From Cerioporus squamosus (taxonomy: Eukaryota > Basidiomycota > Agaricomycetes > Polyporales > Polyporaceae): a stretch of DNA of 64,000 nucleotides. The DNA lies in assembly GCA_022592435.1 (NCBI GenBank), contig JABYQS010000063.1, positions 1-64,000 on the forward strand, read 5' to 3'. The position numbers and the translations under genes are program-made. Shown piece after piece: positions 34,165-47,325 of the stretch (position 1 is its first letter; every line of letters begins with the position of its first letter). The notes beneath the pieces are model-generated. The model was given only the letters and a program-made list of their open reading frames with translations. It was not told the origin of the DNA and ran no database searches.

Positions 34165-35069
34165 TTACAAGCCCGTGCTGTCGCTGAAGACACTCCCTTC
34201 GTGATGATGGTACGCCGGAGGGGGATTGCCCTCGAGATCGGGCTCGACGTAGCCACGCGTAGTCAGCTCGCCCGGACGGAGTTTCTTCTCTTTCGTGTTC
34301 GTCGGACGCGAGTACAGAGTTGACATGGTCGGTTCACGTTGGAGGTCGACAGACTGGCTCGGCTCCGCGCTTTGGTGGAACTCCCATCCGCCATCCGAGC
34401 GTCGGTACGCGACGCGCATGTTCTCTCCGGGTCTGTGAACTGTAGTCAAGATGTGAGAAGTCTGTGTACGCACGGTCGTGACGATACGGTCAATGGCACC
34501 GGACTAGCCCATGCGCGTGGAGCGTCAGCCGGGGCAGCGAGGTCTCCGTTTCAAAGACAAGCATTTCCATGTGAGAAGCTGCCCTATTTCATCTCGCACC
34601 CATCGGCTAGCAGTGTAACGAAGATGATGCTCGCAGGGTGGGAAGAGATGTACCAGCCGTCAACGCCCAGCCTCGACGCATCACCTCCCATATTTTGATG
34701 GATAATTCTCATGCACAGGGCAACGCGCGAATATTCAAAGGGAGTAGCAGGACAAGGTCACTCACCGAACTTTGGCACCTCTACATCAGGCGCGTTCACC
34801 CCGATCCCGAACGGTGTCACCCGCGCGGCGAGATGGTTCGGGTCCACAGAGACCATGTATGTCCGCCTGTTCGAGGACAGCTCCTCCGCACGCTCCCGCG
34901 CCCTCCTCTGCCTATAGTGCCTTCGAACGAAGTAGAGTGCGAGACCGCCGAACACGATGGCACCAACGACCGCGAGGGAGATGCCTAGTGCGAGCGTGGT
35001 GGCAGAGTGCGACGCCTGAGGGGTGATAGTCGAAGACGCGCTTGGACTCGCAGTCGCCGAGGTCGACAT
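34165..35069 (-). CDS. Small single-pass membrane protein
   Basis: Two-exon model: 35069-34766, then 34439-34165, joined in phase at GTGAGT and CAG. The start is MSTSATASPSASSTITP, a Ser/Thr-rich segment likely to be O-glycosylated. One hydrophobic helix follows (LALGISLAVVGAIVFGGLAL), then an Arg-rich stop-transfer stretch (RRHYRQRRARERAEE). The cytoplasmic part contains GWEFHQSAEP, a PPAYHHHE stretch (PPxY-like) and ends STGL. Total is about 192 residues. The plan resembles fungal plasma-membrane sensor-like proteins with Ser/Thr ectodomains, but there is no specific family match. The 326-nt intron is long for this genome, so a small internal exon may be missed. It is divergent from UTP20, 625 bp away. 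Confidence 0.55.
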
Positions 35070-35693
35070 GCTGGTAAGGGGGTGATGGTGAAGCTCGCCA
35101 GTTTCAGTCCTGGGGGAAGCTTGCAGAATCTGGCCCGAAGCCCGAGTTTGCAAACGCGTTTTCTGAACCTGGATAAGCTGTGGAACTCACCTGGGGTATC
35201 AATGGATAGAAAGGAGTGTCGAAACGAATGTGAAGGCAACCGACGCAACGTTGGAGGCTGGGTCGAAGGTTCGCCGCCGCGTTCGAGTTGTCACTTTATA
35301 TCCCCGCCCACGTCCGGATGATGCGCTGTTCCTCGCGACGTCGAGACTCGAGACGTCTAGACACTGACGTCTACGGTACCGCTTGTTAGTTCATCAAATC
35401 AGTAGATGGTATATGTACTGACAGTGACTGCACCAGCCCACGCAGATCACAGTGATGGTGATGGTCGGTGTGCAAGACGCGTTGTGATACGCCGGTTGAT
35501 GACTTACTGACATTACTTACCCACTTGCACAGATGTCGACTTACTCAAGCTTACTACAATAAGTAATCTACTTACTTCCTATTATCCCTACACTAACTTA
35601 CGTCAGCAATTACCATCTTGGGAAAATTTATGGCAAGTCCTCCTCATCCCTTCTCCTCCTCTTTCTCTCCTCCTCCTCCTCCTCTGCCTCCAG
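35070..35693. promoter_or_regulatory. Bidirectional promoter region with pyrimidine tract
   Basis: The divergent intergenic space between the membrane protein gene (-) and UTP20 (+). A CTCCTCCTC-rich pyrimidine tract (about 35638-35691) runs right up to the UTP20 ATG, a common arrangement at fungal housekeeping promoters. No clear TATA box was seen. Confidence 0.4.
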
Positions 35694-38600
35694 ATGGACT
35701 CCCATCCCGACGAACGGCCAGCGAAGCGTTTTAAGGTGTGCAAACTACCCTGCTGTTCCAAAACTCCTGGCTTAGCAGTCAACAGCACGAGTCGTACAAG
35801 GCGACGCTGAAGAATGTTCACCTACCATCCGCCCTAAACCAGACGAAATTCGACCATGAGATCGCGGTACGTCCTTTGGCATGACTCCAACATATACCAA
35901 TAACTTACACATCTGCAGGACAACGACTCGCACTTCCACGAAGCCCTCCTGCACTGGCAGGAGCTCAACCTCGCTCCAGCTTTCCTCAAGTTCGCTCGAG
36001 ATGCAGACCCACTCTCCGCGTCGATGCCCTTGCTGCTGCACAACTGGAAGGAGATTGTTGAGCTTTGGTTGGGAGCGTTAGACAAAAGCGACGACGAGGG
36101 ATTGAAAGCCATACTCGAGTACGTCCTCCTCTCCTTCGTGTCCCGAATTTAACGTGAACGAGGTGCGTAGTCTCTTCCAAAAGTTCGCACACGACCTGCG
36201 CACAACCCTCGCCCCTGAATACCCACGAATCCTCAAGCGGCTACTCCGGCTGCTTCCTCGCTCTCTGTCTGCTGAGGTTCTGACGGCTCTATTGGCGACG
36301 TTCTCTGCGCTCTTCAAGTATGTGCTCATCCCCTCCGCCGACGCCCAGCTCTTGCAACAAGCCTGGGCTGCGTTCTGCGACGTCCTACCACAGTGCCATC
36401 CGGAGGTCCAGCGAGCGACGGCGGAAGTCTGGGGTGCAACTCTTCGGCGGGTGAAGGTGTCGCTGCGAGACGAATCTGTGCGTACGATCGCTGCGAGCTC
36501 GAGTACCGGGCTGGGAGATGTGTGCGCATGGATATTTGTTACTGCCTGCAAGGTAAGGTCTCGCAATAATAGTTTCGAAGCTGCCCTCACATCGTCTCCA
36601 GTCTGTGTCACAAACCCTCCACACCGTCACAGCAAGTCTGGTGACCCCTCTTCTGGAGTACTATCTGTCGTGCGACGACTCGGAGGACGCATTCACGCTT
36701 GTGCGCCGTGTTCTGACGGCGCTCATCCACCATTGCAAAGGCGCAGAGCAGTTCTCTCCAGTGTCGGACGCCGTAGTGAAGAAGTACACGGAGAATGTGA
36801 AGGGATCGGACGAGGAACGCATCCGGCGCATCCTCGAGGTGGTCAGCGTCGTTTGCTCCGTCCGCCAGGGTTCTCGCATGTCTCGTGAGTGTCGCTTTTT
36901 TGTGCATTCCTACCTATGCGCTCATTTTGTATCCAGACAAACAGCTCGGTACCCTGCTTGCAGAGTACGCCACCATCCCTATGACCGACTCCCTCCACCC
37001 TGCTTTGTTCAAGTTCGCGACGAGTGCGCTTACTGCAGGCGACATGGCTCTGTGGATGGCGCACGGCCGCAAAGTCTTCGACCGATCATGGGAGCGGCCG
37101 CTGCTTGGGATTGAGCTGACGGGTGCGCTGTCGGACCTGTCGTGGGGCGCCTGGAAACTTGTCGCGCTACCCTACGTCTCCTCGAATACGCACAAGTTGC
37201 TCGAGAGCCACCCGATGCAGACGCTCGAGCTGCTGGCCGCGCTGCATCGCGAAAAGCGGCTCAACGACATGGACATCGTGTGGAAGCAGCGGTTCCAGGC
37301 GTGGGTGGACAAGGCATTCTCGTCGTGGGAGCGCTCCGAAGACAACGTACGTCCGGTCGCGTTTCACCGTTGGACTGGACTTGACACTCTTGCTCGCAGG
37401 TGCGGATGCTCGAGCACGTGCTCGAGCTATCGAAGCTGCTGTCTTCTTTGACGAAGATCCTTGTGCATGTCGTCAACCAGACGCTCTCTGCGGATGATAC
37501 TCGCGCTGAGTACGACGACACCTACGCCAACTCCGCCTGGATCATCGGTGCGTGCTCTGGGGCCATCGCAGAGCGTCCGGCTGCCGAATGGGCGGACTTG
37601 GTTGATCTACCGAAGTGGACCGCCGCCGTGATCGAGAAGTGGGGTTGGTCAGGTCGAGCGTTGGAGGGTTTTGCGCCACTCGTTCGAGCAAGGCAAGTAC
37701 ATGCCGTGTTATGTTAAACCGTCGCACGCTCACAATGTTTTCTCAGTCGTTCAAAGGACATCCGGATACCTCTGGACACGGTCCTGGAGCCTCTCAACCC
37801 CTCTCTCCTGTCTCATTCCCGATCATTGCGCCTCAACACCCTCCGGCTGCTGACTTCGCCACTTGTGGATGCTCCTGAAGGGACGGCAGAGCTGCTGAAG
37901 AAGACGCTGCAAGCCGAGGAGATCTCGATCGACGTGCAAGGGGCGCGCGAGCGTGTTCTCCGGATAGGGCGGCTGCCACTCGTAGTGAAGGACGGAGACC
38001 AGGTTGCGGCTGAGATCTGTGCACGGTGGCTCATAGGTACGCAGCAGTGATTCTGCGTTGCTGGCCCAGAATTGACGATGATTCTAGCCCAGCTGAAGGT
38101 CAATCTCCGTCCGCTGTGGTCTCCGGCGGCCACGGCTTTGTCCACCTTGTCCAGCAGATTTGATGACCTCGTGTGGGGCCTGTTGTTCCAAGAGCTGCAG
38201 GAGGCGTCATCCCCTAGTGTTGGCAAACTATCAGATCCGGCATGGGCGCAAGATGGTGCCGACGTGGAGGACGATATCTGGGAAGAAGAGCGGACATGGC
38301 GTGACCCGAGCGCTCACAAGGTCCGCATCGTGCTGGCGAGGTGGCTGCAGCATACTTCCGCAAAGCGCGTTATCATCCAGGTATGTTTCCGTGCCGATCA
38401 TCTCTGGTGCGCCTGTTAACGGTCATCTACAGAGCCAGCTCACTGGTGACAGGTTCGACACGACGACATACGAGACCCAGCTGCTCGGCGTGCTAGAAGA
38501 GTGCTCGTCGCTGGCTGAGAAGCACAACCGCGACCTCATCCCCTACTTCCTATCTCTCGCGGGCCCGGATGCGTCATCGAAGCTTCCGCGATATAAGCTC

Positions 38601-41600
38601 ACCGGGTGGCTCAAGCTGTTCTCGAAGTTCGCGAACCCGAACGCGCTGCGCTCCACGGAGACGATGCGTGCTCTGTACGTGTCGCTGCTCTCTCATGCCG
38701 ACCGCGCACTCCAGCGCCTCTCCCTCTCGTGTCTCCTCACCTACAAGTCGCCGCGTCTGCTCCCGCACGAGGACACGCTGCGGACGCTGTTGGACGAGAC
38801 GAAGTGGAGGGACGAGCTCACGCAGCTGGACTTCGCGCAGTTCGACGCGGACGAGCGACCGGAAGTCGTGGACGTCATCATTCGTCTCCTGTTCGGTATG
38901 ATGCTGGAGCGGAAGGGCCGTACTCGAGGCGCGGATCGCCGTGCGGCCATCCTGTCCTCGCTCGCCGGTTGCTCGGATGACGAGTTGACCCTGCTCGTGG
39001 ACCTCATGTTGCAGCCGATCAGGAAAGAGCGCCCTAGTCCACGTGAGGGCGAGCCGTTCTCGATCTACCCGGTGCCAGACGATGTCTCGGAGAAGCAGCA
39101 GGTCGGTTTCTTGACATTGCTTGGTGACGTTCTCAAGCACCTTGCTTCACGTGTGGTGTCGCGTTGGCCAGCCCTCCTGGAGACACTACTGGACCTTGTT
39201 GCCGGTGCTCAGGCGTCTCTGGACACGCACAAAGTGACACAAGAAGACGAGTCGGTCGAGGAAGGAGATGCTGCTGCCGAGGATCGAGGTGGATGAGAAG
39301 CTGGGCTCGTCCAGGACGCTGCGAAGTATCCGCCAGCTTGGACTGAAGCGTTTCGCGGACTTCTTCCGCGCCCCAATCACGTACGACTTCGCGCCCTACA
39401 TGCCGGAGGCCTTCCGCGCATTCATCTCGCCTCGCTTGCCTTCGTTGGATCTGGAGAACACGCAGTCGCCCTCTTCATTGCTTGACCTTTTCCATGCGTG
39501 GTCGCAGCATGCAGAGTACGCAGTCTATTTCGTGCGCTATGACGCTCGTACGCTTCCTAAGGCGTATGACTGTCTCATCGCGACGAACGTGAAGCCCGCC
39601 GTCATCTCGAAGGTCTTCGACATCGTCGAGCAACTCCAATCCATATCCCTTGCCGACACCTCCATCCTCGAGACCGTGTTCAAGCCGCATGTTTCCCACC
39701 TGCTATCAAATCTCTCCATCTTGGTCTCGCGGTCGAAGGGGAACGTATCTGCCGTTGTCGACGTTCTCGGTCGCAGGCAGATCGCCATCCTCTCCGAGCT
39801 CGCACCGTACCTCTCCGACTCGTCCCAAGCCACCATGCTCCTTGACCTTTTTGCGCCGTTGCTGCGGAAGCCCCACAAGACTGTCCCGGAGAAGCTCAAA
39901 GTCGACTTGACAACCATCCTCTGCAGCCTCTTCCCTCTCGTACAGGAGCTCTCGGATGCGTCCAGCCAAGTATATGGCAAGGTGTACGGGCTGCTGTCAC
40001 AGCTGTTCCAGATGCTGCGCTCACGACAGGCTCGCGTCGCCCTCATCAAGGCGTTCCGCAGTCTCGCTGACGTTCAGCCTTCCATCGATCGCCTCGCGCA
40101 GCTCCTGGAGTCGTTGAACGCATACTCGGTGAAGCGCTTGGAGGAGCCCGACTTCGATCGCCGCTTGACTGCGTTCTCCGAGCTTAACGACACACTCTAC
40201 AAGACGCTATCTTGTCACGACTGGTTGCCCATCATCTACAACATGCTGAGCTTCATCCAGGATCCCTTGGAGCTGTCCATCCGGAGCAACGCGGCGACAG
40301 CGCTCAAGCACTTTGTTGACTTCGCCGCGGACGCGCGAGGCGAGTACGAGGATACGTTCCTGAAGATCATGTACCCGGGCTTGAAGAACGGCTTGCGCTC
40401 GCGTGCGGAGCTCGTGCGGGCTGAAATCCTCGGTGTTCTCTCCCATGCAGTCGAAAGATGCACGGACATATCCTCTCTGCAGGAAATGCGCGTTCTGCTT
40501 GCTGGTGGAGACGAAGAGGCCAATTTCTTCAACAACATACATCACGTGCAGATCCATCGTCGCATGCGTGCCATCCGTCGACTCGCCGAGCATGCGGACC
40601 AAGGACACCTTCGCAGTACCACGCTGGCGGAGGTGCTGATTCCCCTCGTCGGCAACTACGTGGTCTCGACTGACTCGTTGGACCACCACCTCGTCAATGA
40701 GGCCATTGTTGCCATCGGTCATATGGCCAAGCACCTCAATTGGGGTCCGTACTATGCGCTCGTACAGCGGTACTTAAAGCTAGCCAAGCAGAAGGACCCC
40801 TCGGAACGCGTCTACGTCCGTACCATCGTGGCCGTTTTGGATAGCTTCCACTTCCCCATGGACCAGACTGTGCCGGAGGACGACGCTGCTGCTATGATGA
40901 GCGCGGATGCGGAAGATGAAGACGAAGGGGCGGAACCGCAGCCACCGACGCAGGCGTCGCGAGACTCGATTAAGACCGCTCGCATCCAGGACGCTGTCAA
41001 CTCGCGTCTGCTGCCGACTCTCATCCTGTACCTTGAGAAGCGCGACGAAACTGAAGATAGCCTCCGCATACCAGTCGCCGTCGGTATCGTGCAAATCGCG
41101 AAGCACCTTCCCAAGGAGCAACGTGATGCGCAGATCGGGAAACTACTTACTGTTCTCAGTCAGGTCCTGCGGAGTAGGTCTCAAGAGACTCGAGACCTTG
41201 CGAGGGAGACCTTGTGCCGGATCGCTTGCACCCTTGGTCCCGCCTACCTCCCCCTCATGATCCGCGAGATGCGAGCTGCGCTGCTGCGAGGTCCTCATCT
41301 CCACGTCCTGGCCTACTCCGTTCACGCCCTCCTAGTGCATGTCACTTCCGGCGATCATACCGCAACCTTCGATAAGTTGGACGACTGCGTAGCGGAAGTC
41401 GCTTCTATCTCCGCCGAGGTCATCTTTGGCGAGTCCGGCAAGGATGTGCAGACCGAAGGTTTCAAGACCAAGATGCGGGAGGTCCGCGCGTCGTCGTCGA
41501 AGGGTGTCGATTCTTTCGCTCTGCTCGCGAAGCACATCACCCCGCCAAAGATCAGCGCCCTTCTTCTGCCCATTCGAAACATCATGCGAGAGACTGAGAC

Positions 41601-44206
41601 GCTGAAAGTGATGCAGCAAGTGGAGGAACTCCTCCGGCGTATCGCGGGTGGACTCAACGCCAACCCTCACCTCGTCCCTACGGAGCTTCTTGTCCTTTGC
41701 CACACCCTCATCAGCCAGAATGCTCGTTTCCTCAAGGAGGTTCCGCAACAGAAGTCGACGAAGAAGGGCAAACGGGACAAGCGGGACGACGCCATCGTTC
41801 AGTTGAAGCGCAAGCTGGCCGAGGATAACGACCACTATGCAAATAATTCGTTCCGGTATGTATCCGTGTCTCACAGTTGCATCCCACGCTGATCATGATG
41901 ATAGGTTCGTCGCCTTCGGTTTAGACCTGTTCAATACTGCGTATCGACGCGGTCGCTTCGACTTCAAGGACCAGGCTGTCATCTCCCGCCTTGAACCCAT
42001 GGTAGCGGTGATCGGAAATACCCTCTACTCGTCGCACATGCAGGTTGTGGCTCCTGGTCTGAAGGCGGCCTCTGCCATCGTTAAGTGTCCTCTGAAGTCG
42101 ATTGACAAGTCCCTTCCTGTCTTCATTCGCCAGATCATCGACATCATCAAGCAGGCTGGGTCCACTGAGCCGGAGGCGGTCCAAACCGCGTTCAAGTCAC
42201 TTGCCACCATCCTCCGCGATCATCCCAGCGCCCAAGTTAAGGAGAAGGACCTCATCTACCTCTTGGAGCTGCTTGCACCCGACCTCGAGGAGCCCTCGCG
42301 GCAGGCGGCCGTATTTACGATGTTGCGCGCGATCATTGCCCGGCGGTTCGTTGTGCCCGAGATCTACGACATCATGGACAAGGTCGCGGAGATCATGGTG
42401 ACGAACCAGTCCCCGCAAGTGCAAGAGCTTTGCCGCGGCGCGATGTTGCAGTTTCTCCTTGACTATCCGCAAGGGAAGGGCCGACTACGGAATCAGATGA
42501 CGTTTCTCGTCAAGAACCTCTCGTACGTCTACGAAAGCGGGCGCAAGTCTGTCATGGAGCTCCTTGGCGCGATGATCGCGAAGTTCGAGACGCGCCTCGT
42601 CCAGGAATACGCGGACCTGCTCTTCGTTGGGCTCGTCATGGTCATCGCGAACGATGAGTCCGCCAAGTGCCGGGAGATGGCCGCGGAACTCATCAAGGCT
42701 CTGCTTACGCGCCTCGAGACGAATCAGAGGAACGTTGTCGTATCGCACGTCCACTCGTGGGCTATACAGCATACGCAGCCTCAGCTCACCCGTGTCTCCG
42801 CGCAGCTGTACGGGCTCTTGGTCGACTTCCTGGGCGCAGATGCTGCACCGTACGTCCCATTCATACTCGAAGACATGAACAACGTCGTCCGCCGCTGCTC
42901 TCGGGAGCTCGAAGCTGCTGCTTCTGGCGGCGCTATCGACAGCGACGAGCAGGCCTCCGATAAACTTGCTCAAGGCTGGCAGACGCCCTACCACGCTCTG
43001 ACAGTCTTTTCCAAGATTCTGCGCGATAATCCTGGACGAGCAACCGAGGAACACGCCGTTGATTGGTCCTCCGTCATTTCGCTGCTCTTATACCCTCACG
43101 CATGGGTCCGTGGCGCGTCATGCCGCCTTCTTGGGACGCTCTTTGCAACCGTACCCGTCGCCGCGCCATCGGGCGACGGACCTGTGTTCTCCCGCACGGC
43201 TATGGAGGAGATAGCCGCGAAGCTCGCGCTACAGCTCAAGAGCGAGCATATCGACGAGCAACTCGGTGTGCAGATTGTCAAAAATCTGTTCTATGTCGGG
43301 AAATGTTTCTGTGCGATGGAGTTCCGGCCCGATCGAGAAGCTGGGAACGCCGCCCAGGATGGTGTCGAGGATGAGAGGGATGGTAGCGACGAAGATGGTG
43401 AGGAATCAGGCGAGGATGGGGAGGCTAAGGTGCAGTCCCAGGATAGCGCACAGCATCCGCTCTCGCGACTGTTCTCGAGACTGTCTTTCCAGGCCCGCTC
43501 GGCGCTTATTCATCGACGCAACAAGGCGAGAAGTCCGGTAGGTCCCTTCTATTCTAACCCCCACTCTCTTTATCGACGCTGACTACCGCGGACGAACAGG
43601 AAAACTGGGGGCAGCAGCCATTATCAGTGCTCAAATGGTTCGCAGCGATGGTCTCATACATGCAGGCAGACCTTGTCGAGCACTTCCTGCCGCATATATT
43701 GAATCCGGTCTACCGCATCATCGATGATGACACGATCCGCGACGCGCAGATGGGTGAGTCGCATTACGATGACATTGTCATTGCTCTCGCCAGGGTCTAA
43801 TCCATTTGGCGGTCACAGATGAGTTGAAAACGACCGCAACAGAATTGCAAGACCTCGTGCAGAGCAAGGTCGGCACGACGAAGTTTGCGAACGTGTACAA
43901 CAGCATCCGGCAGAAGGTTCTGGGGGTCAGGCGAGAGCGCAGAGCTGCGCGCGCCGTACAAGTATGTCAAACTCTGATAGCGGCTTTGTCGTTGCTACAG
44001 CTAACCTTACGCCTTGCAGACCGCCACGAACCCTGAAGCTGCGGCAAAGAGGAAGCTTCAAAGGAACGGCGTGAAGAAAGAAAGCCGGAAGCGGAAGAAC
44101 GAGACGTTCATGTGAGCATTTCGCTAGTTCAGCTAGTAAGGCCAGACACTGACAACGTCCTCATAGGCAACACAGGGGTAAAACGAAGCGGAGGAGGGAG
44201 GAGTAA
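35694..44206 (+). CDS. UTP20: U3 snoRNP component UTP20
   Basis: UTP20/DRIM is a very large HEAT-repeat protein of the small-subunit processome, needed for early 18S rRNA processing in the nucleolus. I resolve 15 exons: 35694-35735, 35786-35866, 35919-36118, 36171-36552, 36602-36884, 36937-37346, 37400-37692, 37747-38036, 38088-38380, 38433-41855, 41905-43537, 43600-43753, 43819-43961, 44020-44111 and 44167-44206. Introns are 49-65 nt. The sum is about 2,585 codons, near the family's usual 2,500-2,800. Recognisable blocks include LRSIRQLGLKRFADFF, FGLDLFNTAYRRGRFDFKD, ENWGQQPLSVLKWFAAMV and a basic tail (HRGKTKRRREE) with nuclear-signal character. Intron 7 has a GC donor. Between about 39,240 and 39,300, in an acidic linker, the frame shifts by one base with no plausible intron, so the gene as written is interrupted there; for an essential gene a sequence error is likely. 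Confidence 0.9.
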
Positions 44207-44552
44207 TGAGACAGCTGCGGTAGTTCTCACAAGCATTGTATCCGTGTATCTGCAGTCGCTTCTTTTGCGCCCTGACATCCGAGTTCTCTTCTTCGCATTG
44301 CCATGGTACCTCGTGGATCCCTACGATAAACGGCTTTAAGGTGGTTCGTTCAGCCATTTCTCTTGTGACGTGTCTCGCAGATGACATCGATTGGCTCATA
44401 GAGGTCCCATTCTGCTGCGGTAGGTGCTGCAGCAAAGTCTACATGCAATCCGAGACATCTACTCCATCGTCGGTTCCAACAAGACTATATATGAAGGCGA
44501 GGCGGGACCTCGGGGTCCATATCCACCGCTGCGACTTACATCATCACCTAAG

Positions 44553-47325
44553 ATGCTATCCGCGGACCTCAGCAACGGCGTCGGTCTATCCGACTCTCTA
44601 TATTCGTCCCGCAGGCGAAGGATGCTGGATGTTGTCAATGCCCTCCACCTGACAGGGTTTGTTGCAACTCATGTCAGTGACGATGTTTCGCTCATTCAAG
44701 GTTCTGTCGTGCAGCGTCCAGGTGGACATCGACCTCCCTGTGATTGCGGTAATAGGCTCTCAAAGTGCCGGCAAGTCGTCTCTCATCGAGTCGATCTCCG
44801 GGATCACATTGCCCCGTGCGAGCGGGACATGCACTAGGTGCGTGGAAGCACTCATGTAATCGCAACGCGAAGGCTGAAGAGGCAGGTAGATGTCCTACGG
44901 AGTGCCGCCTGACGTACTCGGAGGAACGATGGCAATGCATCGTTTCCCTGCATATCCTGACCGATGAGCGTGGTCGACCACTTGGTCATCCGCGTAACGA
45001 TCGGTTTGGCGACATCATATACGACAAGACTGAGGTCGAAGATCGTATCCGACGCGCCCAGCGTGCCATTCTGAACCCTAGCACCGACCAAAAGCTTTTC
45101 CTGGACAGCGACGGAGCCGACGTCGCCTTCGCTGAGCTTACCTTCTCGACGAACTCCGTCACGCTCCAAATCAGTGGCCCCGACGTTCAGGATCTGTCTT
45201 TCTGCGATCTTCCAGGTAAGGACTCGATCCACATCGCTGCCTGTACCGTGCTCATCGGAGTATAGGGTTGATCGTCAGTGGAAACGAGAACGACATTGAT
45301 CTCGTTCAGCACCTTGTCTCGACCTACATCAGTAAGCCCAGCTGCATCATCCTACTGACGGTTACGTGTGAAAGTAAGTCTCATACGCTCCGAACACATC
45401 CATAGTGCCCATTCATATGTGATACCTCCTTGCAGCCGATTTTCAGAACCAAGGAGCGCATAGGCTCGCGAAGATGTACGATCCAGACGGGTCACGCACT
45501 ATCGGTTCGTTCACACGTCGAATGACACACAGTGACTCGGAATCTCGGATTCTCATGCCTTTGTTCTGCTATTAGGCGTTCTGACTAAGCCTGACCGTAT
45601 CCCTGGCGGCGAGGACGAGATCTGGTTGAGGTACATCAGGAACCAAGATGAGCCGCTGGAGCATGGCTGGTTCAGCGTGAAGCAACCTGACTCGCAAGCG
45701 ATCGCCGCCGGAATCACCTGGGAAGAAGCTCGGGAGGGAGAGCGTACGTTCTTCTCCACCAGGTCTCCGTGGAATGTGCTCGGCCTTGAGTACCAGAACC
45801 GCCTTGGCACGGGGAAGCTTGTGGAGCGTCTTAGTGACGTGCTTTCGGATTGCATCTCGCAGCGGTATGCGGTTCTTTGTCGTTTGGGGCCCCGCAGGTA
45901 ATATCTGACACCGACTTTAACACTACCAGCCTGCCAAGTATCCAGGAAGAACTGCAGAAGCTCCTCAACACAACGGATGAAAAACTCACCGAGCTCCCCA
46001 AGCCGCCTTCTACCGACGCAGTGTCAGAAGTGCTGTACCACACCTCGACATTCGCGAAGCTCCTGGGGAAGCACGTCGAGGGCACACCCAACGCCGATGG
46101 ATTGCTGCAGTCCATCCGCCCTGCGTTCGAGAAGTTTCGCAAGGTCATCAAAGACAGCGAGCCTGACTTCCGCCCATACGAGCGAAAGGTTGCCTCTACC
46201 AACCCTGAGATTCACCAATTCGTCACGCCTTCTTTCCTGTCCAACGAGGGACCTACCTTCACCCCGGCGGACGATAGAAAGGCGATATATATCGACGACG
46301 TCATGAAGCGTGCACAAGAGTAAGTCATGGGACCGATTCCGCGCATGCGTAAACAGACTGAGCGTCCATTTCCAGAGCTATTACCCGTGAACTTGCCGAT
46401 CACTATCCTTTCGTGGTCATTCGCGAATACATTGTCTCCATCATCTCCGGATGGCAAGCACCCGCCGAGACCCTCTTTCATGAGGTCCTTCACGTGTTAG
46501 TGAAGCATGTCAAGGTCCTAGTTGCCAAGCACTTCTCGCAGTATCCGCTCTTGCAGAGCCGCATCACGTATGGCATATCCCTTGTTCTCTATCCCGCCAT
46601 TCACTTTCGTGTCCTGGTCTTTTTGCAGAGGCATCGTGACCGACTTCATTGCAGTTGCGTCAGAGGGCACGGTCGGGCGCATTAAGTGGTTCATGGCGCT
46701 GGAGAAGCACCCCCGTACTCTCAACGAGCCGTACTACCTCGACTACCGCTCGCGCTTCCTCAGCCACTACAAGGGGTGGCGGCCCAAGGACGACCAACCC
46801 CGGTCCTCTCTCACAAGCCGAATCAACGCCGCCTTCAGCGGGGACACTGCCGAACCCGACTTGCAGAACGACATCAACCAGATCTTATCCGGGTTCAGTA
46901 AAATCGGGTTGCATGCTATGCAGCCGAACGACCTCGCCAAGCTCCTTCCTCCCGACCCCTACGACGCCGCGATCGACATCATGGCCAGTGTGCGAGCGTA
47001 CTTCCAAGGTAAGCACCTGGATCATCTTCCGCGCTCTCTTACCATTGCACTAATGTCCGCTTGGTGGTCTGCAGTGGCATACAAGCGGTTCACGGACAAC
47101 ATCCCCATGTCCATCGACTACGAGCTTGTCCTTGGTCTCGACCGCGACCAGGCGCTGGAGAAGGCGCTGCGCAAGGGGCTCGGTATCGGCGGCGCTGACT
47201 CCTACGCACAGTGCGCCGAATACATCAGGGAGCCCCGCCAGATAGGAGAGCGCCGTGAAGAACTATTGAAGAAGCGCGAGCGGCTGGAGACGGCGAGAAG
47301 GCAGCTGACTGAGGTATGGTTGTGA
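44553..47325 (+). CDS. Dynamin-family GTPase
   Basis: Large GTPase that self-assembles on membranes. The start is taken at ATG 44553 ([12 protein letters not shown]); ATG 44424 is an alternative. Exons include 44553-44656, 44715-44837, 44890-45215 and one from 45266, ending at TGA 47325. Motifs: G1 GSQSAGKSS, dynamin signature region [13 protein letters not shown]3 DLPG, G4 TKPD. The middle/stalk includes [15 protein letters not shown]-terminal GED-like segment contains [20 protein letters not shown] and ends in a coiled stretch ([20 protein letters not shown]). No PH or proline-rich domain is visible, so it resembles the Mx/Vps1-like fungal dynamins rather than classical endocytic dynamin. 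It lies 350 bp downstream of UTP20 on the same strand. The exact cellular role cannot be read from sequence. Confidence 0.85.

Noticed and set aside
39251..39300. A micro-intron in UTP20 to explain the frame change
   Set aside because: Available GT...AG pairs give 31-nt introns or remove the conserved TLRSIRQ segment; all other introns are 49-65 nt.
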